From Atlantibacter sp. RC6 (GTDB taxonomy: Bacteria; Pseudomonadota; Gammaproteobacteria; Enterobacterales; Enterobacteriaceae): DNA of 64,000 nt. The notes below the pieces were generated by a model. The model was not told the DNA's origin, ran no database searches, and was given only the letters and a program-made list of their open reading frames with translations. The stretch's first letter is position 1, and every line of letters starts with the position of its first letter. The position numbers and the translations under genes are program-made. The DNA lies in NCBI RefSeq assembly GCF_014193285.1, contig NZ_JACHZE010000003.1, forward strand, positions 108,075-172,074, in the 5' to 3' direction. Below are positions 6,767-18,358 of the stretch, piece after piece.

Positions 6767-8047
6767 TTATAGCTGAGAATCAAGGTAATCTGCCCAAATC
6801 TGCAACCATTTCCTACACTCTGCATCATACTTGTAGAGGTTATAAATTCCTTCCACACCGCCTTTTGTATGCCCCAGAATAGCCTCAGCCACTTCGTTAG
6901 GACATTGAAGCCGCGATAGCCCGGTACGCACAGTCCGCCGTAAATCATGCGGTGTCCAGCTCGGTATATCTAACATCTGGCCGGATTCACGTAAGCGCCA
7001 CGCATTCTCTGTCAGATACTTTTGCTGGATTGGTCGTCTTGTTCGTGTAGACGGGAAAAGGTAGGTATCCGAGTTGAGGCGGAGCACTTTAAGAAAGTCT
7101 ACGGCCTGAGTGGATAACTGGACATAACGCTCAACACCCGTTTTAGTCTCGCGCAGGTGTATCGTACCCTTCTCCAGATCAACATCCTTCCACGCCATGT
7201 TACAGACCTCTCCGGTACGGCAACCTGTCCAGAGGGTCAGGCGAAGCACATTTTTAATCGTTGGGGAAAAAGCAGAGCCCGGTAGCCACTGTAGAAACTT
7301 TTTAAGCTCAGCTTCACTCAGCACACGCGTACCACGATTATTGGTAAGCTTGATTCGAGTCTGACGGAGGCTGGACTTTGCCAACAGCGCGGGATTAGCA
7401 AAGCTGGCATCAAAACGCCCCAAACCAATAGCGAACTCGTAGGCCAAAGACAGCTCCCGTAGAACGTTACCGGCTTGCACTTTTGCTCCTCTGGCAACAA
7501 TGCCATTGATAAGCGTAATCACTTCATTGCGCGTGATTTCAGCGGCATTACGATCGCCTAGCTTATCTACCGCATCGGCATACAGTGTTCTGCGCACTTC
7601 ATCCTGGCCTTTCTTCTTCCGGGCCCCCGGAATGATTTTGCCATCCCTGGTTTTGCGGTCTTCAATGCGCTCAGTCAGGTAAAGCTCAACTAATCCCTGC
7701 ACTGTCAATTCAGGTACTTTGGCCTTTTCAGCCTCGATTGCACGAAGTTGTTTTTCCTGCTTGAGTTCTGATGCAGGGCACCGACCTTCCTGACGGAGGA
7801 GCTTTAATTCGTTGAGTTTAAGACGTGCAGCGGCGAGAGAAGTCTGCGGGAAGTTGCCAATTTTGACCTGAGCAAGTTTTCCAGTCACAGGGCTCGTGTA
7901 ACGGTAGAAAAAAGATTTAACACCAGTAGCACCACAGGAGACACGTAAACCACGATTTTCGCCAATATCAGCTTTATCTTTGTCACCTGGCTTCATCATT
8001 TCTATCGCTTTAAACGACAGTGGCTTTGCCTCTTGTTTTCCTGCCAT
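6767..8047 (-). CDS. int: P4-type tyrosine integrase of the island
   Basis: Starting at the ATG at 8047, which has GGAG seven bases upstream (an in-frame ATG at 8077 lacks this), the protein is 426 residues. It has the DUF4102-like arm-binding N-terminus of P4-family integrases (residues 5-90), a core-binding middle, and a catalytic domain. Visible catalytic residues are Arg277 in GCRTGE, His367 and Arg370 in TPHDLRR, His393 in LGHT and probable nucleophile Tyr402 in GIYNLY. It would excise or integrate the island by site-specific recombination. The gene reads away from mutS, so its promoter and the attachment site are expected in 8050-8264. It appears intact. Confidence 0.92.
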   Translation of the reverse strand: MAGKQEAKPLSFKAIEMMKPGDKDKADIGENRGLRVSCGATGVKSFFYRYTSPVTGKLAQVKIGNFPQTSLAAARLKLNELKLLRQEGRCPASELKQEKQLRAIEAEKAKVPELTVQGLVELYLTERIEDRKTRDGKIIPGARKKKGQDEVRRTLYADAVDKLGDRNAAEITRNEVITLINGIVARGAKVQAGNVLRELSLAYEFAIGLGRFDASFANPALLAKSSLRQTRIKLTNNRGTRVLSEAELKKFLQWLPGSAFSPTIKNVLRLTLWTGCRTGEVCNMAWKDVDLEKGTIHLRETKTGVERYVQLSTQAVDFLKVLRLNSDTYLFPSTRTRRPIQQKYLTENAWRLRESGQMLDIPSWTPHDLRRTVRTGLSRLQCPNEVAEAILGHTKGGVEGIYNLYKYDAECRKWLQIWADYLDSQL

Positions 8048-8086
8048 AAAGACTCCGTTATCATGCTCCCTACGCATTTATGAAAC

Positions 8087-8170
8087 AAAATGTAGGTTGT
8101 GCTGTAAGTAGCCATATTTTACCAAGCTATAGGTTGGCAAGCTACACTTTAACCTACATTTAAATGTAGG
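8087..8170. repeat. Three copies of AAATGTAGG, two forming an 18-bp perfect palindrome
   Basis: CCTACATTTAAATGTAGG at 8153-8170 is a perfect palindrome, and the same half-site occurs again at 8088-8096 (AAATGTAGGTT). CAAGCTA is also directly repeated between them (near 8123 and 8139). The cluster lies between the 5' ends of the integrase gene and mutS. Such sites suit binding of integrase, an excisionase or a regulator, or the island attachment site itself; the sequence does not say which. Confidence 0.6.
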
Positions 8171-8205
8171 ATTTCATGAGATCCAATGAGAGAAAGTGAA
8201 ACTCA

Positions 8206-8268
8206 ATGAGAACAACAAACATCACTAACTCATTAAAATTTAAGAAAATGGACATCATAAACCGATGA
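8206..8268 (+). CDS. Possible 20-codon leader ORF overlapping the mutS start
   Basis: ATG at 8206 opens 20 codons ending in TGA at 8266-8268, which overlaps the mutS ATG (ATGA, 8265-8268). The mutS start itself has no evident Shine-Dalgarno sequence, so translation coupled to this short frame is plausible. The peptide is basic and polar and resembles nothing known. Its own ribosome site is weak (AGAGAAAG about 9 bases upstream), and chance cannot be excluded for so short a frame. Confidence 0.3.
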   Translation: MRTTNITNSLKFKKMDIINR

Positions 8269-10826
8269 GTACACTAGAGAATTTCGACGCCCATACCCCA
8301 ATGATGCAGCAGTACCTGCGTCTCAAATCACAGCACCCGGATATCCTGCTTTTCTACCGAATGGGCGATTTCTATGAGCTGTTTTACGATGATGCGAAAC
8401 GCGCGTCGCAGTTGCTGGATATTTCGCTAACTAAACGCGGCGCATCGGCAGGCGAACCTATTCCCATGGCGGGCGTCCCCCATCATGCGGTAGAAAACTA
8501 TCTGGCGAAACTGGTCAACCTCGGCGAATCGGTGGCGATCTGCGAACAAATCGGCGATCCAGCCACGACCAAGGGGCCGGTTGAACGCAAAGTGGTGCGC
8601 ATCGTGACGCCTGGCACCATCAGCGACGAGGCATTGTTGCAGGAGCGCCAGGATAATCTGCTCGCCGCACTCTGGCAGGACAGCAAAGGGTTTGGCTACG
8701 CCACGCTGGACATCAGTTCTGGCCGGTTCCGCCTTAGCGAGCCGCAGGACCGGGAAACCATGGCCGCGGAACTCCAGCGCACCAACCCGGCGGAATTACT
8801 GTACGCCGAAGATTTTGCCGAAATGGCGCTGATTGAAGGCCGCCGCGGTTTACGTCGCCGTCCGCTGTGGGAATTCGAAATCGACACCGCGCGCCAGCAG
8901 TTAAATATGCAGTTCGGCACCCGGGATCTGACCGGCTTTGGTGTAGAAAACGCGCCGCGCGGGCTGTGCGCCGCGGGTTGCCTGCTCCAGTACGTGAAAG
9001 ATACACAGCGCACCGCCCTGCCCCATATTCGTTCCATCACCATGGAGCGCCAGCAGGACAGCATCATTATGGATGCCGCTACGCGCCGTAACCTGGAAAT
9101 CACCCAGAATCTGAGCGGCGGCATTGAAAATACCGTGGCATCGGTGCTGGATGGCACCGTCACGCCGATGGGCAGCCGTATGCTGAAACGCTGGCTGCAT
9201 ATGCCGGTACGCCATCACGAAACATTACGCTCGCGTCAGCAAACCATTGCCGCGCTGATGGATCGCACCGGTGAACTTCAGCCTGTACTGCGCCAGGTCG
9301 GCGATCTTGAGCGTATTCTGGCGCGCCTTGCGCTGCGTACCGCGCGGCCCCGCGACTTAGCGCGTATGCGCCATGCCTTCCAGCAATTACCGCTGCTGAA
9401 CGAACTGCTTGGCGAAATCGACAGCGAATATGTGCAAACCCTGCGCCAAAATATGGGCGAATTCAGTGAGCTGCGCTCGCTGCTGGAACGCGCCATCATT
9501 GATTCTCCGCCAGTATTGATCCGCGACGGCGGAGTGATCGCCCCCGGCTATCATGAAGAGTTGGACGAATGGCGCGCGCTGGCGGACGGCGCGACAGATT
9601 ATCTCGACCGGCTTGAGATTCGCGAGCGGGAAAAACTCGGGCTGGATACGCTTAAGGTCGGCTTTAACGCAGTGCACGGCTATTACATTCAGGTCAGCCG
9701 CGGCCAGAGCCATCTGGTGCCGATGAATTATGTGCGCCGTCAAACGCTGAAAAACGCCGAGCGCTACATTATTCCTGAGCTAAAAGAGTACGAAGACAAA
9801 GTGCTCACTTCGAAAGGAAAAGCGCTGTCGCTGGAAAAACAGCTCTATGACCAGTTATTCGACATGCTGTTGCCGCACCTGGCTGAGTTGCAGCAAAGCG
9901 CCAGTACGTTAGCGGAACTGGACGTCCTGGTTAACCTGGCTGAACGCGCGTTAACCCTGAATTATTGCTGCCCAACCCTGAGCGATAAGCCCGGCATCAA
10001 CATTGTCGAAGGGCGTCATCCCGTGGTGGAACAGGTGCTTAATGAGCCCTTTATCGCCAATCCGCTGGCTCTGTCTGCCCAGCGCAAAATGCTGATTATT
10101 ACCGGCCCTAACATGGGCGGTAAAAGCACCTATATGCGTCAAACCGCGCTGATTGTGCTGATGGCCTATATCGGCAGTTATGTGCCCGCCACTCAGGCGG
10201 AAATCGGCCCCATCGACCGTATATTTACCCGCGTTGGTGCAGCGGACGATCTGGCGTCTGGCCGTTCTACCTTTATGGTTGAGATGACCGAAACCGCCAA
10301 CATTCTGCACAACGCCACCGAATACAGCCTGGTGCTGATGGATGAGATTGGCCGTGGCACTTCCACTTACGATGGTCTGTCGCTGGCGTGGGCCTGCGCG
10401 GAAAGCCTGGCAAACCGGATTAAAGCGTTCACTCTGTTTGCGACACACTATTTCGAGCTCACCACGCTGCCTGAGAAAATGGAAGGCGTCGCCAACGTGC
10501 ATCTGGACGCTATCGAGCATGGCGATACCATCGCGTTTATGCACAGCGTTCAGGATGGCGCAGCCAGTAAGAGCTATGGTCTGGCGGTAGCGGCACTGGC
10601 TGGCGTGCCAAAAGATGTGATTAAGCGCGCCCGCCAGAAGCTGCGTGAACTGGAGAACCTGTCGGGTAATGCATCCGCCACGCAGATCGACGGTACGCAG
10701 ATGTCGCTGCTGGCCGCAACGGAAGAAACCAGCCCGGCGGTGGAAGCGCTGGAAGCCCTCGACCCCGACTCGCTGTCGCCGCGTCAGGCGCTGGAATGGA
10801 TTTATCGGCTGAAAAGCCTGGTGTAA
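8265..10826 (+). CDS. mutS: DNA mismatch repair protein MutS
   Basis: The 853-residue product equals E. coli MutS in length. MutS recognises mismatches and small loops and recruits MutL and MutH. The mismatch-reading Phe36-x-Glu38 motif lies in RMGDFYE. The Walker [10 protein letters not shown] lies near residue 615, Walker [11 protein letters not shown] and the ATHYFE segment follow, and the C-terminal tetramerisation region is present. The gene converges on rpoS with no genes between, unlike the large variable insert in E. coli K-12. Upstream it abuts the integrase of the foreign island, so its normal promoter may have been displaced. No clear ribosome site is visible at the ATG. Confidence 0.98.
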   Translation: MSTLENFDAHTPMMQQYLRLKSQHPDILLFYRMGDFYELFYDDAKRASQLLDISLTKRGASAGEPIPMAGVPHHAVENYLAKLVNLGESVAICEQIGDPATTKGPVERKVVRIVTPGTISDEALLQERQDNLLAALWQDSKGFGYATLDISSGRFRLSEPQDRETMAAELQRTNPAELLYAEDFAEMALIEGRRGLRRRPLWEFEIDTARQQLNMQFGTRDLTGFGVENAPRGLCAAGCLLQYVKDTQRTALPHIRSITMERQQDSIIMDAATRRNLEITQNLSGGIENTVASVLDGTVTPMGSRMLKRWLHMPVRHHETLRSRQQTIAALMDRTGELQPVLRQVGDLERILARLALRTARPRDLARMRHAFQQLPLLNELLGEIDSEYVQTLRQNMGEFSELRSLLERAIIDSPPVLIRDGGVIAPGYHEELDEWRALADGATDYLDRLEIREREKLGLDTLKVGFNAVHGYYIQVSRGQSHLVPMNYVRRQTLKNAERYIIPELKEYEDKVLTSKGKALSLEKQLYDQLFDMLLPHLAELQQSASTLAELDVLVNLAERALTLNYCCPTLSDKPGINIVEGRHPVVEQVLNEPFIANPLALSAQRKMLIITGPNMGGKSTYMRQTALIVLMAYIGSYVPATQAEIGPIDRIFTRVGAADDLASGRSTFMVEMTETANILHNATEYSLVLMDEIGRGTSTYDGLSLAWACAESLANRIKAFTLFATHYFELTTLPEKMEGVANVHLDAIEHGDTIAFMHSVQDGAASKSYGLAVAALAGVPKDVIKRARQKLRELENLSGNASATQIDGTQMSLLAATEETSPAVEALEALDPDSLSPRQALEWIYRLKSLV

Positions 10827-10843
10827 TTGATGGGGCAGGCATA

Positions 10844-10872
10844 AAAAAATCTCTCGCCAGGAGAGATTTTTT
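10844..10872 (+). terminator. Terminator of mutS
   Basis: ATCTCTC (10849-10855) pairs with GAGAGAT (10861-10867) across a 5-base loop and is followed by a T run, 17 bases after the mutS stop. A-rich flanking bases extend the stem, so it may also act leftward. Confidence 0.8.
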
Positions 10873-10879
10873 AAAGCAA

Positions 10880-10908
10880 AAAGGCGGTGAAATTCACCGC
10901 CTTTTTTT
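10880..10908. terminator. Bidirectional terminator between mutS and rpoS
   Basis: AAGGCGGTGAA and TTCACCGCCTT form an 11-bp stem with a one-base centre, flanked by T-rich sequence on the right and A-rich on the left. Lying 10 bases past the rpoS stop, it should end rpoS transcripts and back up the mutS terminator. Confidence 0.85.
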
Positions 10909-10918
10909 AGAGCAAAAC

Positions 10919-11911
10919 TTATTCGCGGAACAGCGCTTCGATGTTCAGACCCTGGGTCTGAAGAATTTCGCGCAGACGGCGCAACCCTTCAACCTGAATC
11001 TGACGAACACGCTCACGAGTCAGGCCAATTTCACGGCCTACATCTTCGAGCGTTGCCGCTTCATAGCCCAGCAGGCCGAAACGACGCGCCAACACTTCAC
11101 GCTGTTTGGCATTCAGTTCGAACAGCCATTTGACGATACTTTGTTTCATGTCATCGTCTTGCGTGGTGTCTTCCGGACCGTTGTCTTTTTCATCGGCCAG
11201 AATGTCCAGCAGCGCTTTTTCTGAATCGCCACCCAGAGGGGTGTCGACGGAAGTAATGCGCTCGTTGAGACGCAGCATACGGCTTACGTCATCAACCGGT
11301 TTATCCAACTGCTCGGCAATCTCTTCCGCGCTGGGCTCATGGTCCAGCTTGTGAGACAGTTCGCGTGCAGTACGCAGATAAACGTTCAACTCTTTAACGA
11401 TGTGAATCGGCAGACGGATGGTTCGGGTTTGATTCATGATCGCCCGTTCAATCGTTTGACGAATCCACCATGTTGCATAGGTTGAGAAGCGGAACCCACG
11501 TTCTGGGTCAAATTTCTCAACAGCGCGAATCAGCCCCAGGTTGCCCTCTTCAATCAGATCCAGCAGAGCCAGACCGCGATTGCTGTAGCGACGAGCAATT
11601 TTTACCACCAGACGCAGGTTACTTTCGATCATGCGACGGCGGGAGGCGACATCACCACGCAAAGCGCGGCGCGCGAAATAGACTTCTTCTTCTGCTGTTA
11701 ACAGCGGGGAATAACCAATCTCCCCCAGATACAGTTGAGTCGCGTCCAGCACACGCTGTGTTGAACCCTGCGACAACAGCTCTTCTTCAGCTAAGTCGTT
11801 ATCACTGGGTTCCTCTTCTATTAAGGCTTTTTCGTCAAAAGCCTCTACTCCGTTCTCATCAAATTCCGCGTCTTCATTTAAATCATGAACTTTCAGCGTA
11901 TTCTGACTCAT
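10919..11911 (-). CDS. rpoS: RNA polymerase sigma factor RpoS (sigma-38)
   Basis: The 330-residue protein matches E. coli RpoS over its whole length: acidic N-terminus, region 1.2/2 with the -10 recognition helix around [15 protein letters not shown], region 3, and region 4 with the C-terminal helix-turn-helix ([19 protein letters not shown]). It directs general stress and stationary-phase transcription. The ATG is preceded by GGAG, and the leader immediately upstream resembles the E. coli rpoS leader as I recall it. The main promoter is expected inside nlpD, giving a long leader open to small-RNA control (DsrA, RprA, ArcZ in E. coli). Confidence 0.98.
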   Translation of the reverse strand: MSQNTLKVHDLNEDAEFDENGVEAFDEKALIEEEPSDNDLAEEELLSQGSTQRVLDATQLYLGEIGYSPLLTAEEEVYFARRALRGDVASRRRMIESNLRLVVKIARRYSNRGLALLDLIEEGNLGLIRAVEKFDPERGFRFSTYATWWIRQTIERAIMNQTRTIRLPIHIVKELNVYLRTARELSHKLDHEPSAEEIAEQLDKPVDDVSRMLRLNERITSVDTPLGGDSEKALLDILADEKDNGPEDTTQDDDMKQSIVKWLFELNAKQREVLARRFGLLGYEAATLEDVGREIGLTRERVRQIQVEGLRRLREILQTQGLNIEALFRE

Positions 11912-12028
11912 AAAGGTGGCTCCTACCCGTGATCCCTAAGCAAAGCGTCTGACTCTGTTTATGTGGGGCGCAGTGGCTACGTGGACCTTTGCGCCCTTTA
12001 CAGCAGAGTGGCAAACCGCTTTACCAAA

Positions 12029-13150
12029 TTATCGCTGCGGTAAGTAACGCAGCGGGTTTACGGATTTCCCCTTGTAACGAATTTCAAAATGCAAGCGTGT
12101 AGAACTGGTTCCGGTGCTACCCATGGTAGCGATTTTCTGCCCCGCCTTAACTTCTTGTTGTTCCCGGACCAGCATTGTGTCGTTATGGGCGTAGGCACTC
12201 AGGTAATCATCGTTGTGTTTTATGATGATAAGATTACCGTAACCGCGCAGAGCATTACCGGCATAAACTACCCGCCCGTCTGCTGTGGCGATGATAGCCT
12301 GGCCTTTACTGCCTGCGATATCGATCCCTTTATTACCGCCTTCGTTCGCGGAGAAGTTCTCGATAACCTTGCCTTCAGCCGGCCAGCGCCATGTAGAAAT
12401 CGGCGAACTGGTTGTCGTGCTGCTGACAGTCGGTTCAGTAGAGCTAACCACAGGTGCCGTTACCGGTGCTGTGACTACTGTCCCAGTACTCGGATTATTC
12501 GGCAACATTTTGTTAGCACTTTGTTCACCTGAGGACTCAGAATACGTAATTGTTGGTTTGGACGCAACTACCGTGGTGGAATTTTGTGCAGGCGGAGTCA
12601 CGATCCCCTGTGCCGTAGCATCGGCCTGAGTTATTGCATTGCCGCCAGTGATAGGCGTTCCCGATGCGTTTCCGACCTGTAACGTCTGCCCGACGTTTAA
12701 ACCGTAAGGGGGCTGAACGTTGTTACGTTGCGCTAAGTCACGGAAATCATTACCTGTTATCCAGGCGATGTAGAAAAGTGTATCACCACGCTTAACGGTA
12801 TAGGTGCTACCGCCCGCATAGCTTCCCTTCGGAATGCTCCCATATTTACGATTGTAAACAATTCGGCCATTTTCTGTACGAACGGGCTCGTCGGGAATGG
12901 CCTGGACCTGTGTAGGTTGGGTAACAGGACGCTGTACCGGTTGGATTTGCGGTGCGGGCGTCGGCGTGTTCATTTTTGGCGGCGGCGTAATCAACATTCC
13001 GCTGCTGGTCTCACCACCGCTGTTGCCGCCATTCACTGAACTGATCGGCGCTTGAGATTGATTATTGGATGAACACCCGGCGACAAGAAGTGAAATCAGA
13101 GAAAGTGTCGCCACCCGGCGTGCTGTAAATGTATGGCTTCCCGCGCTCAT
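12029..13150 (-). CDS. nlpD: Murein hydrolase activator lipoprotein NlpD
   Basis: The 373-residue outer-membrane lipoprotein has a type II signal (lipobox LVAGC, Cys26), a low-complexity proline/glutamine linker, a LysM domain at about 118-162 ([19 protein letters not shown]) and a C-terminal LytM/M23 domain (250-373). As in E. coli NlpD, the LytM domain activates the amidase AmiC during septal splitting rather than cleaving murein. The linker is shorter than in E. coli (379 residues). It lies upstream of rpoS, and the gene body should contain the major rpoS promoter. Confidence 0.96.
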   Translation of the reverse strand: MSAGSHTFTARRVATLSLISLLVAGCSSNNQSQAPISSVNGGNSGGETSSGMLITPPPKMNTPTPAPQIQPVQRPVTQPTQVQAIPDEPVRTENGRIVYNRKYGSIPKGSYAGGSTYTVKRGDTLFYIAWITGNDFRDLAQRNNVQPPYGLNVGQTLQVGNASGTPITGGNAITQADATAQGIVTPPAQNSTTVVASKPTITYSESSGEQSANKMLPNNPSTGTVVTAPVTAPVVSSTEPTVSSTTTSSPISTWRWPAEGKVIENFSANEGGNKGIDIAGSKGQAIIATADGRVVYAGNALRGYGNLIIIKHNDDYLSAYAHNDTMLVREQQEVKAGQKIATMGSTGTSSTRLHFEIRYKGKSVNPLRYLPQR

Positions 13151-13274
13151 TGTTCCCCCAAAATGATGGTCTTTACTGCTAAAAATGAAGACAACCGTGG
13201 CCGGCCATCAGCAAAATGAAAATTCGCCTCACCATACGCTGATAAACCGATAAGGAAACAGGAAAAACTCCTGG

Positions 13275-14636
<1,362 letters not shown>

Positions 14637-14656
<20 letters not shown>

Positions 14657-15683
14657 AATCACCCGACGTTGTTATCAATTCCCTTACTACACTGGTAGCA
14701 AAACTCCCCGCAGGCAACCAAAAACGCATTTCCACGCTCGCGTCATCCCGCCAGGCCCAGCTCATCGCCTGAGGAAACATCAGTATCGCGCGCCGGGCGG
14801 CCTCTACTTTCTCACGCGTTAATAAAGCCTGTAAATCTGCCTCCTGGGCAATGCGCTGCTGCTCATTTTCCAGCGCCTGACGTGCAGTTCCCCACTCGCC
14901 GCTGCCCGGCAGCGCCGCCGTGATTAACAGTTCATGATTATCCACACGCGCCTGGAGCGCTGGCAGTTCTTCCTGCGTCGCAACAAACCAGCTTCCGCGC
15001 CCCGCTAATTGTAGCGCATCGCCATCAACAACTTGATTAAAGTCTGTTTTTTTAAGCCGCTCGCTAACCAGCTGATTAAACAACGCGCTGCGGGCAGCTG
15101 ACAATGCAAAACTGCGTTTATTGCGATCGCGCAGCGGCTGGTTATTTTGCGCCCAGACCCGCGCCTGGATCAGGTTACTGCCGCCGCGACCAAAACGCTG
15201 CGGGCCAAAATAGTTAGGCACGCCGTCGTTTTTTACTGCATGAAGGCGAGTTTCCAACTCATCGCGCCGGGTAATGTCGCGTAATACCAGCGTAAAATGA
15301 TTGCCTTTTAATGCCCCGGTGCGCAATTTGCGCTTATGGCGCGCGTACTCGAGCACCTGACAGCCTTCCAGCGCAAAACCGCTTAAATCCGGCATCTCTT
15401 TGCCGGGTAAGCGCACGCAAAACCACTGTTCAGTGACGGCATGCTTATCTTTTTGCCCGGCGAAGCTGACTTCGCGGGCCGGCACTTTAAGGAACTTAGC
15501 CAGCGCGTCCGCCACAAAGCGCGTGTTGCAGCCCTTTTTGACGATGCGCACCAGCAGCTGCTCGCCTTCGCCATCCGGCGCGAAGCCCAAATCTTCCACC
15601 ACCACGAAATCTTCCGGCGAGGCCTTCAAAACGCCCGAACCCTGGGGTTTACCGTGCAGCCACGTCAGTTGTTCAAAATCCAT
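14637..15683 (-). CDS. truD: tRNA pseudouridine(13) synthase TruD
   Basis: The 348-residue enzyme makes pseudouridine 13 in tRNA-Glu. It has the TruD catalytic segment [14 protein letters not shown] with the aspartate in KDKHA at about residue 80, and the NYFGPQRFG motif near 130. Length is one residue from E. coli. It overlaps ispF by one base and surE by about 20, in a tightly packed leftward operon. Confidence 0.97.
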
Positions 15684-16162
15684 CAGGCTTTCACCTTCAC
15701 CAGCAGCGCCACCGCTTCGCAGGCGATACCTTCGCCGCGCCCGGTGAAACCCAGTTTCTCGGTGGTAGTGGCTTTGACGTTGACGTCATCCATATGGCAA
15801 CCCAGATCCTCTGCGATAAACACGCGCATTTGCGGAATATGCGGCAGCATTTTCGGTGCCTGGGCGATGATCGTCACATCGACGTTGCCCAGGGTGTAGC
15901 CTTTTGCCTGAATCCGGCGCCAGGCTTCGCGCAGCAGTTCACGGCTGTCTGCCCCTTTAAACGCCGGATCGGTATCCGGAAACAGTTTGCCGATATCCCC
16001 CAGCGCCGCCGCGCCTAACAGTGCGTCGGTCAACGCATGCAATGCCACATCGCCATCTGAATGGGCCAGCAGCCCTTTTTCATAAGGGATGCGCACGCCC
16101 CCAATGATCAATGGGCCTGGGCCGCCAAAGGCGTGTACATCGAAGCCATGTCCGATCCGCAT
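15683..16162 (-). CDS. ispF: 2-C-methyl-D-erythritol 2,4-cyclodiphosphate synthase
   Basis: The 159-residue enzyme performs the fifth step of the MEP isoprenoid pathway, cyclising CDP-methylerythritol phosphate. GHGFDVHAF gives the zinc ligands Asp8 and His10, and [11 protein letters not shown] holds the third histidine. Its start overlaps ispD's stop (ATGA type), so the two consecutive pathway enzymes are coupled. Confidence 0.97.
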   Translation of the reverse strand: MRIGHGFDVHAFGGPGPLIIGGVRIPYEKGLLAHSDGDVALHALTDALLGAAALGDIGKLFPDTDPAFKGADSRELLREAWRRIQAKGYTLGNVDVTIIAQAPKMLPHIPQMRVFIAEDLGCHMDDVNVKATTTEKLGFTGRGEGIACEAVALLVKVKA

Positions 16163-16872
16163 TATGCATTCTCCATCTGGGTTAAACGGGTAAGATAAAA
16201 CGCCGCAAGGGCAAGGTCTTCAGGACGCGTCACTTTAATATTATCACCGCGTCCGGCCACCAGTTCAGGATGATAGCCGCAGTGTTCCAGCGCCGACGCT
16301 TCATCGGTGATCGTCGCCCCTTCATTGAGGGCACGGATCAGGCAGTCGCGCAGTAATTCAAGGGGAAAGAGTTGCGGGGTGAGCGCGTGCCAGAGATCGA
16401 TGCGCTCGACGGTATGGGCAATCAGCGCTGTTCCCGGTTCGCCGCGCTTCATGGTGTCGCGCACCGGCGCGGCCAGGATGCCGCCGACGCGGCTGTGCGC
16501 CGTAATCGCCAACAGCGCGTCCAGATCGTCAGGATGCAAGCAGGGGCGCGCAGCGTCATGCACCAACACCCACGCGGCATCACCGGCTATTTTTAAACCC
16601 GCCAGCACGGAATCCGCACGCTCGCGGCCACCGTCCACGCGCGTTACGCGCGGATCGCGGGCCAGCGGCAATGCATCAAATTGCTTATCGGCGGGACTGA
16701 CGGCCACAATAACGCGGCCCACGCGAGGGTGGCGCAGCAAGCTCGCTACCGCGTGTTCAAGGATCGTGTGGTCACCAATGGTGAGATATTGTTTGGGACA
16801 GTCTGATTGCATGCGGCTGCCAATTCCGGCAGCCGGCACCACGGCAATCACGTCCGCACAGGAAGATGCCAT
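16162..16872 (-). CDS. ispD: 2-C-methyl-D-erythritol 4-phosphate cytidylyltransferase
   Basis: The 236-residue enzyme transfers CMP to methylerythritol phosphate in the MEP pathway. The nucleotide-binding loop PAAGIGSRM lies near residue 13, with CPKQYL following and VHDAARPC at about 105. It is the same length as E. coli IspD and is coupled to ispF downstream and ftsB 18 bases upstream. Confidence 0.97.
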   Translation of the reverse strand: MASSCADVIAVVPAAGIGSRMQSDCPKQYLTIGDHTILEHAVASLLRHPRVGRVIVAVSPADKQFDALPLARDPRVTRVDGGRERADSVLAGLKIAGDAAWVLVHDAARPCLHPDDLDALLAITAHSRVGGILAAPVRDTMKRGEPGTALIAHTVERIDLWHALTPQLFPLELLRDCLIRALNEGATITDEASALEHCGYHPELVAGRGDNIKVTRPEDLALAAFYLTRLTQMENA

Positions 16873-16890
16873 GTGTATAACCTGAGCCTG

Positions 16891-17202
16891 TTATCGATTA
16901 TTCTGCCGTGACCCCGCCGCCTGCTTAGACGCATCGGGCACCAGACGATAGAAAGTTTCGCCGGGTTTGGTCATGCTCAATTCGTTACGCGCGCGCTCTT
17001 CAATCGCCTCTTGTCCGCCGTTGAGATCGTCGATTTCCGCGAACAACTGGTCATTACGCGCTTTGAGTTTTGCGTTGGTTGCCTGCTGGGCCGCCACGTC
17101 ATCGCTGACGCGGGTGTAGTCATGAACGCCGTTTTTACCAAACCACAATGAATACTGTAGCCAGACGACTAATGCCAGCAATAGCAGTGTTAGTTTACCC
17201 AT
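16891..17202 (-). CDS. ftsB: Cell division protein FtsB
   Basis: The 103-residue bitopic inner-membrane protein has a transmembrane segment at about 4-21 and a periplasmic coiled coil (about 30-70) that zips with FtsL and binds FtsQ in the divisome. The order ftsB-ispD-ispF-truD is conserved in enterobacteria. The 176 bp upstream contain its promoter region; I see no gene in them. Confidence 0.96.
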   Translation of the reverse strand: MGKLTLLLLALVVWLQYSLWFGKNGVHDYTRVSDDVAAQQATNAKLKARNDQLFAEIDDLNGGQEAIEERARNELSMTKPGETFYRLVPDASKQAAGSRQNNR

Positions 17203-17378
17203 TCTGCCCCCTGAAAAACGGCATAATCATCCCACAACTTTCTGTTGGGCACTACCTGGCCCAATCTGACTCCCAAAAAACAGCGGCAAAATGTACCACA
17301 TAACGCGCCAGGATGCGCCTGTACCTGCGAAGCGGGAACGTAATTAATAACTCGTTACGCCTGGACGTATGTCTTAAC

Positions 17379-17702
17379 TTAGCTCATAAGCCAGAGAAAC
17401 AGCACGCCAAACATCAGGGCGACGGTGACGATCGTCATGATGCAGCTCACGATCAGGCGGCCATCAAGCAGAGAATGGAGCGCAATGCCGATCACTACCG
17501 CGACGGGCATCAGCGCCAGGAAGAAAGGCCAGGTATAGAGAAAAAAGAACAGGGTGTTAGGACCATAGAACAGGAAGGGGAAGCCCAACGCCAACAGCCA
17601 CGCTAAAAAGCCAAGGATAGCGCCAGGCAATGTCCAGGTTGTCTCTTCAGCAGCAGGCGGGACGGATGCCTGCGAGATAATCATGTTCGTTGAATTGCGC
17701 AT
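17379..17702 (-). CDS. ygbE: DUF3561 inner-membrane protein YgbE
   Basis: The 107-residue protein has three hydrophobic segments (about 27-42, 48-70 and 82-105), consistent with an inner-membrane protein. Its position between cysC and ftsB and its length match E. coli YgbE. Function is unknown; the cys neighbourhood does not by itself imply a role in sulfur metabolism. Confidence 0.9.
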   Translation of the reverse strand: MRNSTNMIISQASVPPAAEETTWTLPGAILGFLAWLLALGFPFLFYGPNTLFFFLYTWPFFLALMPVAVVIGIALHSLLDGRLIVSCIMTIVTVALMFGVLFLWLMS

Positions 17703-17724
17703 ACCCGATCCTGTGACCTGACTT

Positions 17725-17746
17725 GCCGGGAACAGGATTTCCCGGC
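17725..17746. terminator. Hairpin between cysC and ygbE
   Basis: GCCGGGAA and TTCCCGGC form an 8-bp stem with a 6-base loop just past the cysC stop. There is no T run, so it may protect the 3' end or pause polymerase rather than terminate strongly. Confidence 0.4.
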
Positions 17747-17752
17747 GCTGTC

Positions 17753-18358
17753 TCAGAATTTGATAATATCGTCCCGCCGCAGCAGGTCTAATATTTGCGC
17801 AATCAAATTTGTTACTAATTGTTCACCATCTAAATGGATTTCCGGGCGTTCAGGCGCTTCGTATACCGCATCGATGCCCGTGAAATTGCGCAACTCACCC
17901 GCACGGGCTTTTTTATACAATCCCTTAGGATCGCGCGCTTCGCAAATGTCCAGCGGGGTATCGACAAACACTTCGATAAAACGCCCTTCCCCCACCCGCT
18001 CGCGCACCATCGCGCGTTCTGCGCGGTGCGGAGATATAAACGCCGTCAATACCACCAGCCCGGCATCCACCATCAGGTTAGCGACTTCTCCCACGCGGCG
18101 AATATTCTCTTTGCGATCGGCATCGCTAAAGCCCAGGTCGCTGCACAAGCCATGGCGCACGTTATCGCCATCCAGCAAATACGTGCTGACGCCGCGCTCG
18201 TGAAGCGCCGTTTCCAGCGCCCCCGCGAGGGTGGATTTCCCCGAGCCCGAAAGCCCGGTGAACCACAGCACCACGCCCCGGTGACCGTGCAACTGCTCAC
18301 GGGCTTGCTGGGTCACCAGATGCGAATGCCAGACGACATTTTCGTCATGGGCCGCCAT
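17753..18358 (-). CDS. cysC: Adenylyl-sulfate (APS) kinase
   Basis: The 201-residue enzyme phosphorylates APS to PAPS. The P-loop GLSGSGKST is at about 35-43, and the conserved DGDNVRHGL follows. The serine region (about 109) that forms the phospho-intermediate in E. coli is within [13 protein letters not shown]. It shares one base with cysN, forming the end of the cysDNC unit. Confidence 0.97.
   Translation of the reverse strand: MAAHDENVVWHSHLVTQQAREQLHGHRGVVLWFTGLSGSGKSTLAGALETALHERGVSTYLLDGDNVRHGLCSDLGFSDADRKENIRRVGEVANLMVDAGLVVLTAFISPHRAERAMVRERVGEGRFIEVFVDTPLDICEARDPKGLYKKARAGELRNFTGIDAVYEAPERPEIHLDGEQLVTNLIAQILDLLRRDDIIKF

Noticed and set aside
8901..10544. Long antisense frames inside mutS (and similar ones inside cysN, cysI, cysJ, eno, pyrG, gudX, sdaB)
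   Set aside because: They are mirror frames of high-GC codon use, lack ribosome sites and resemble no family.
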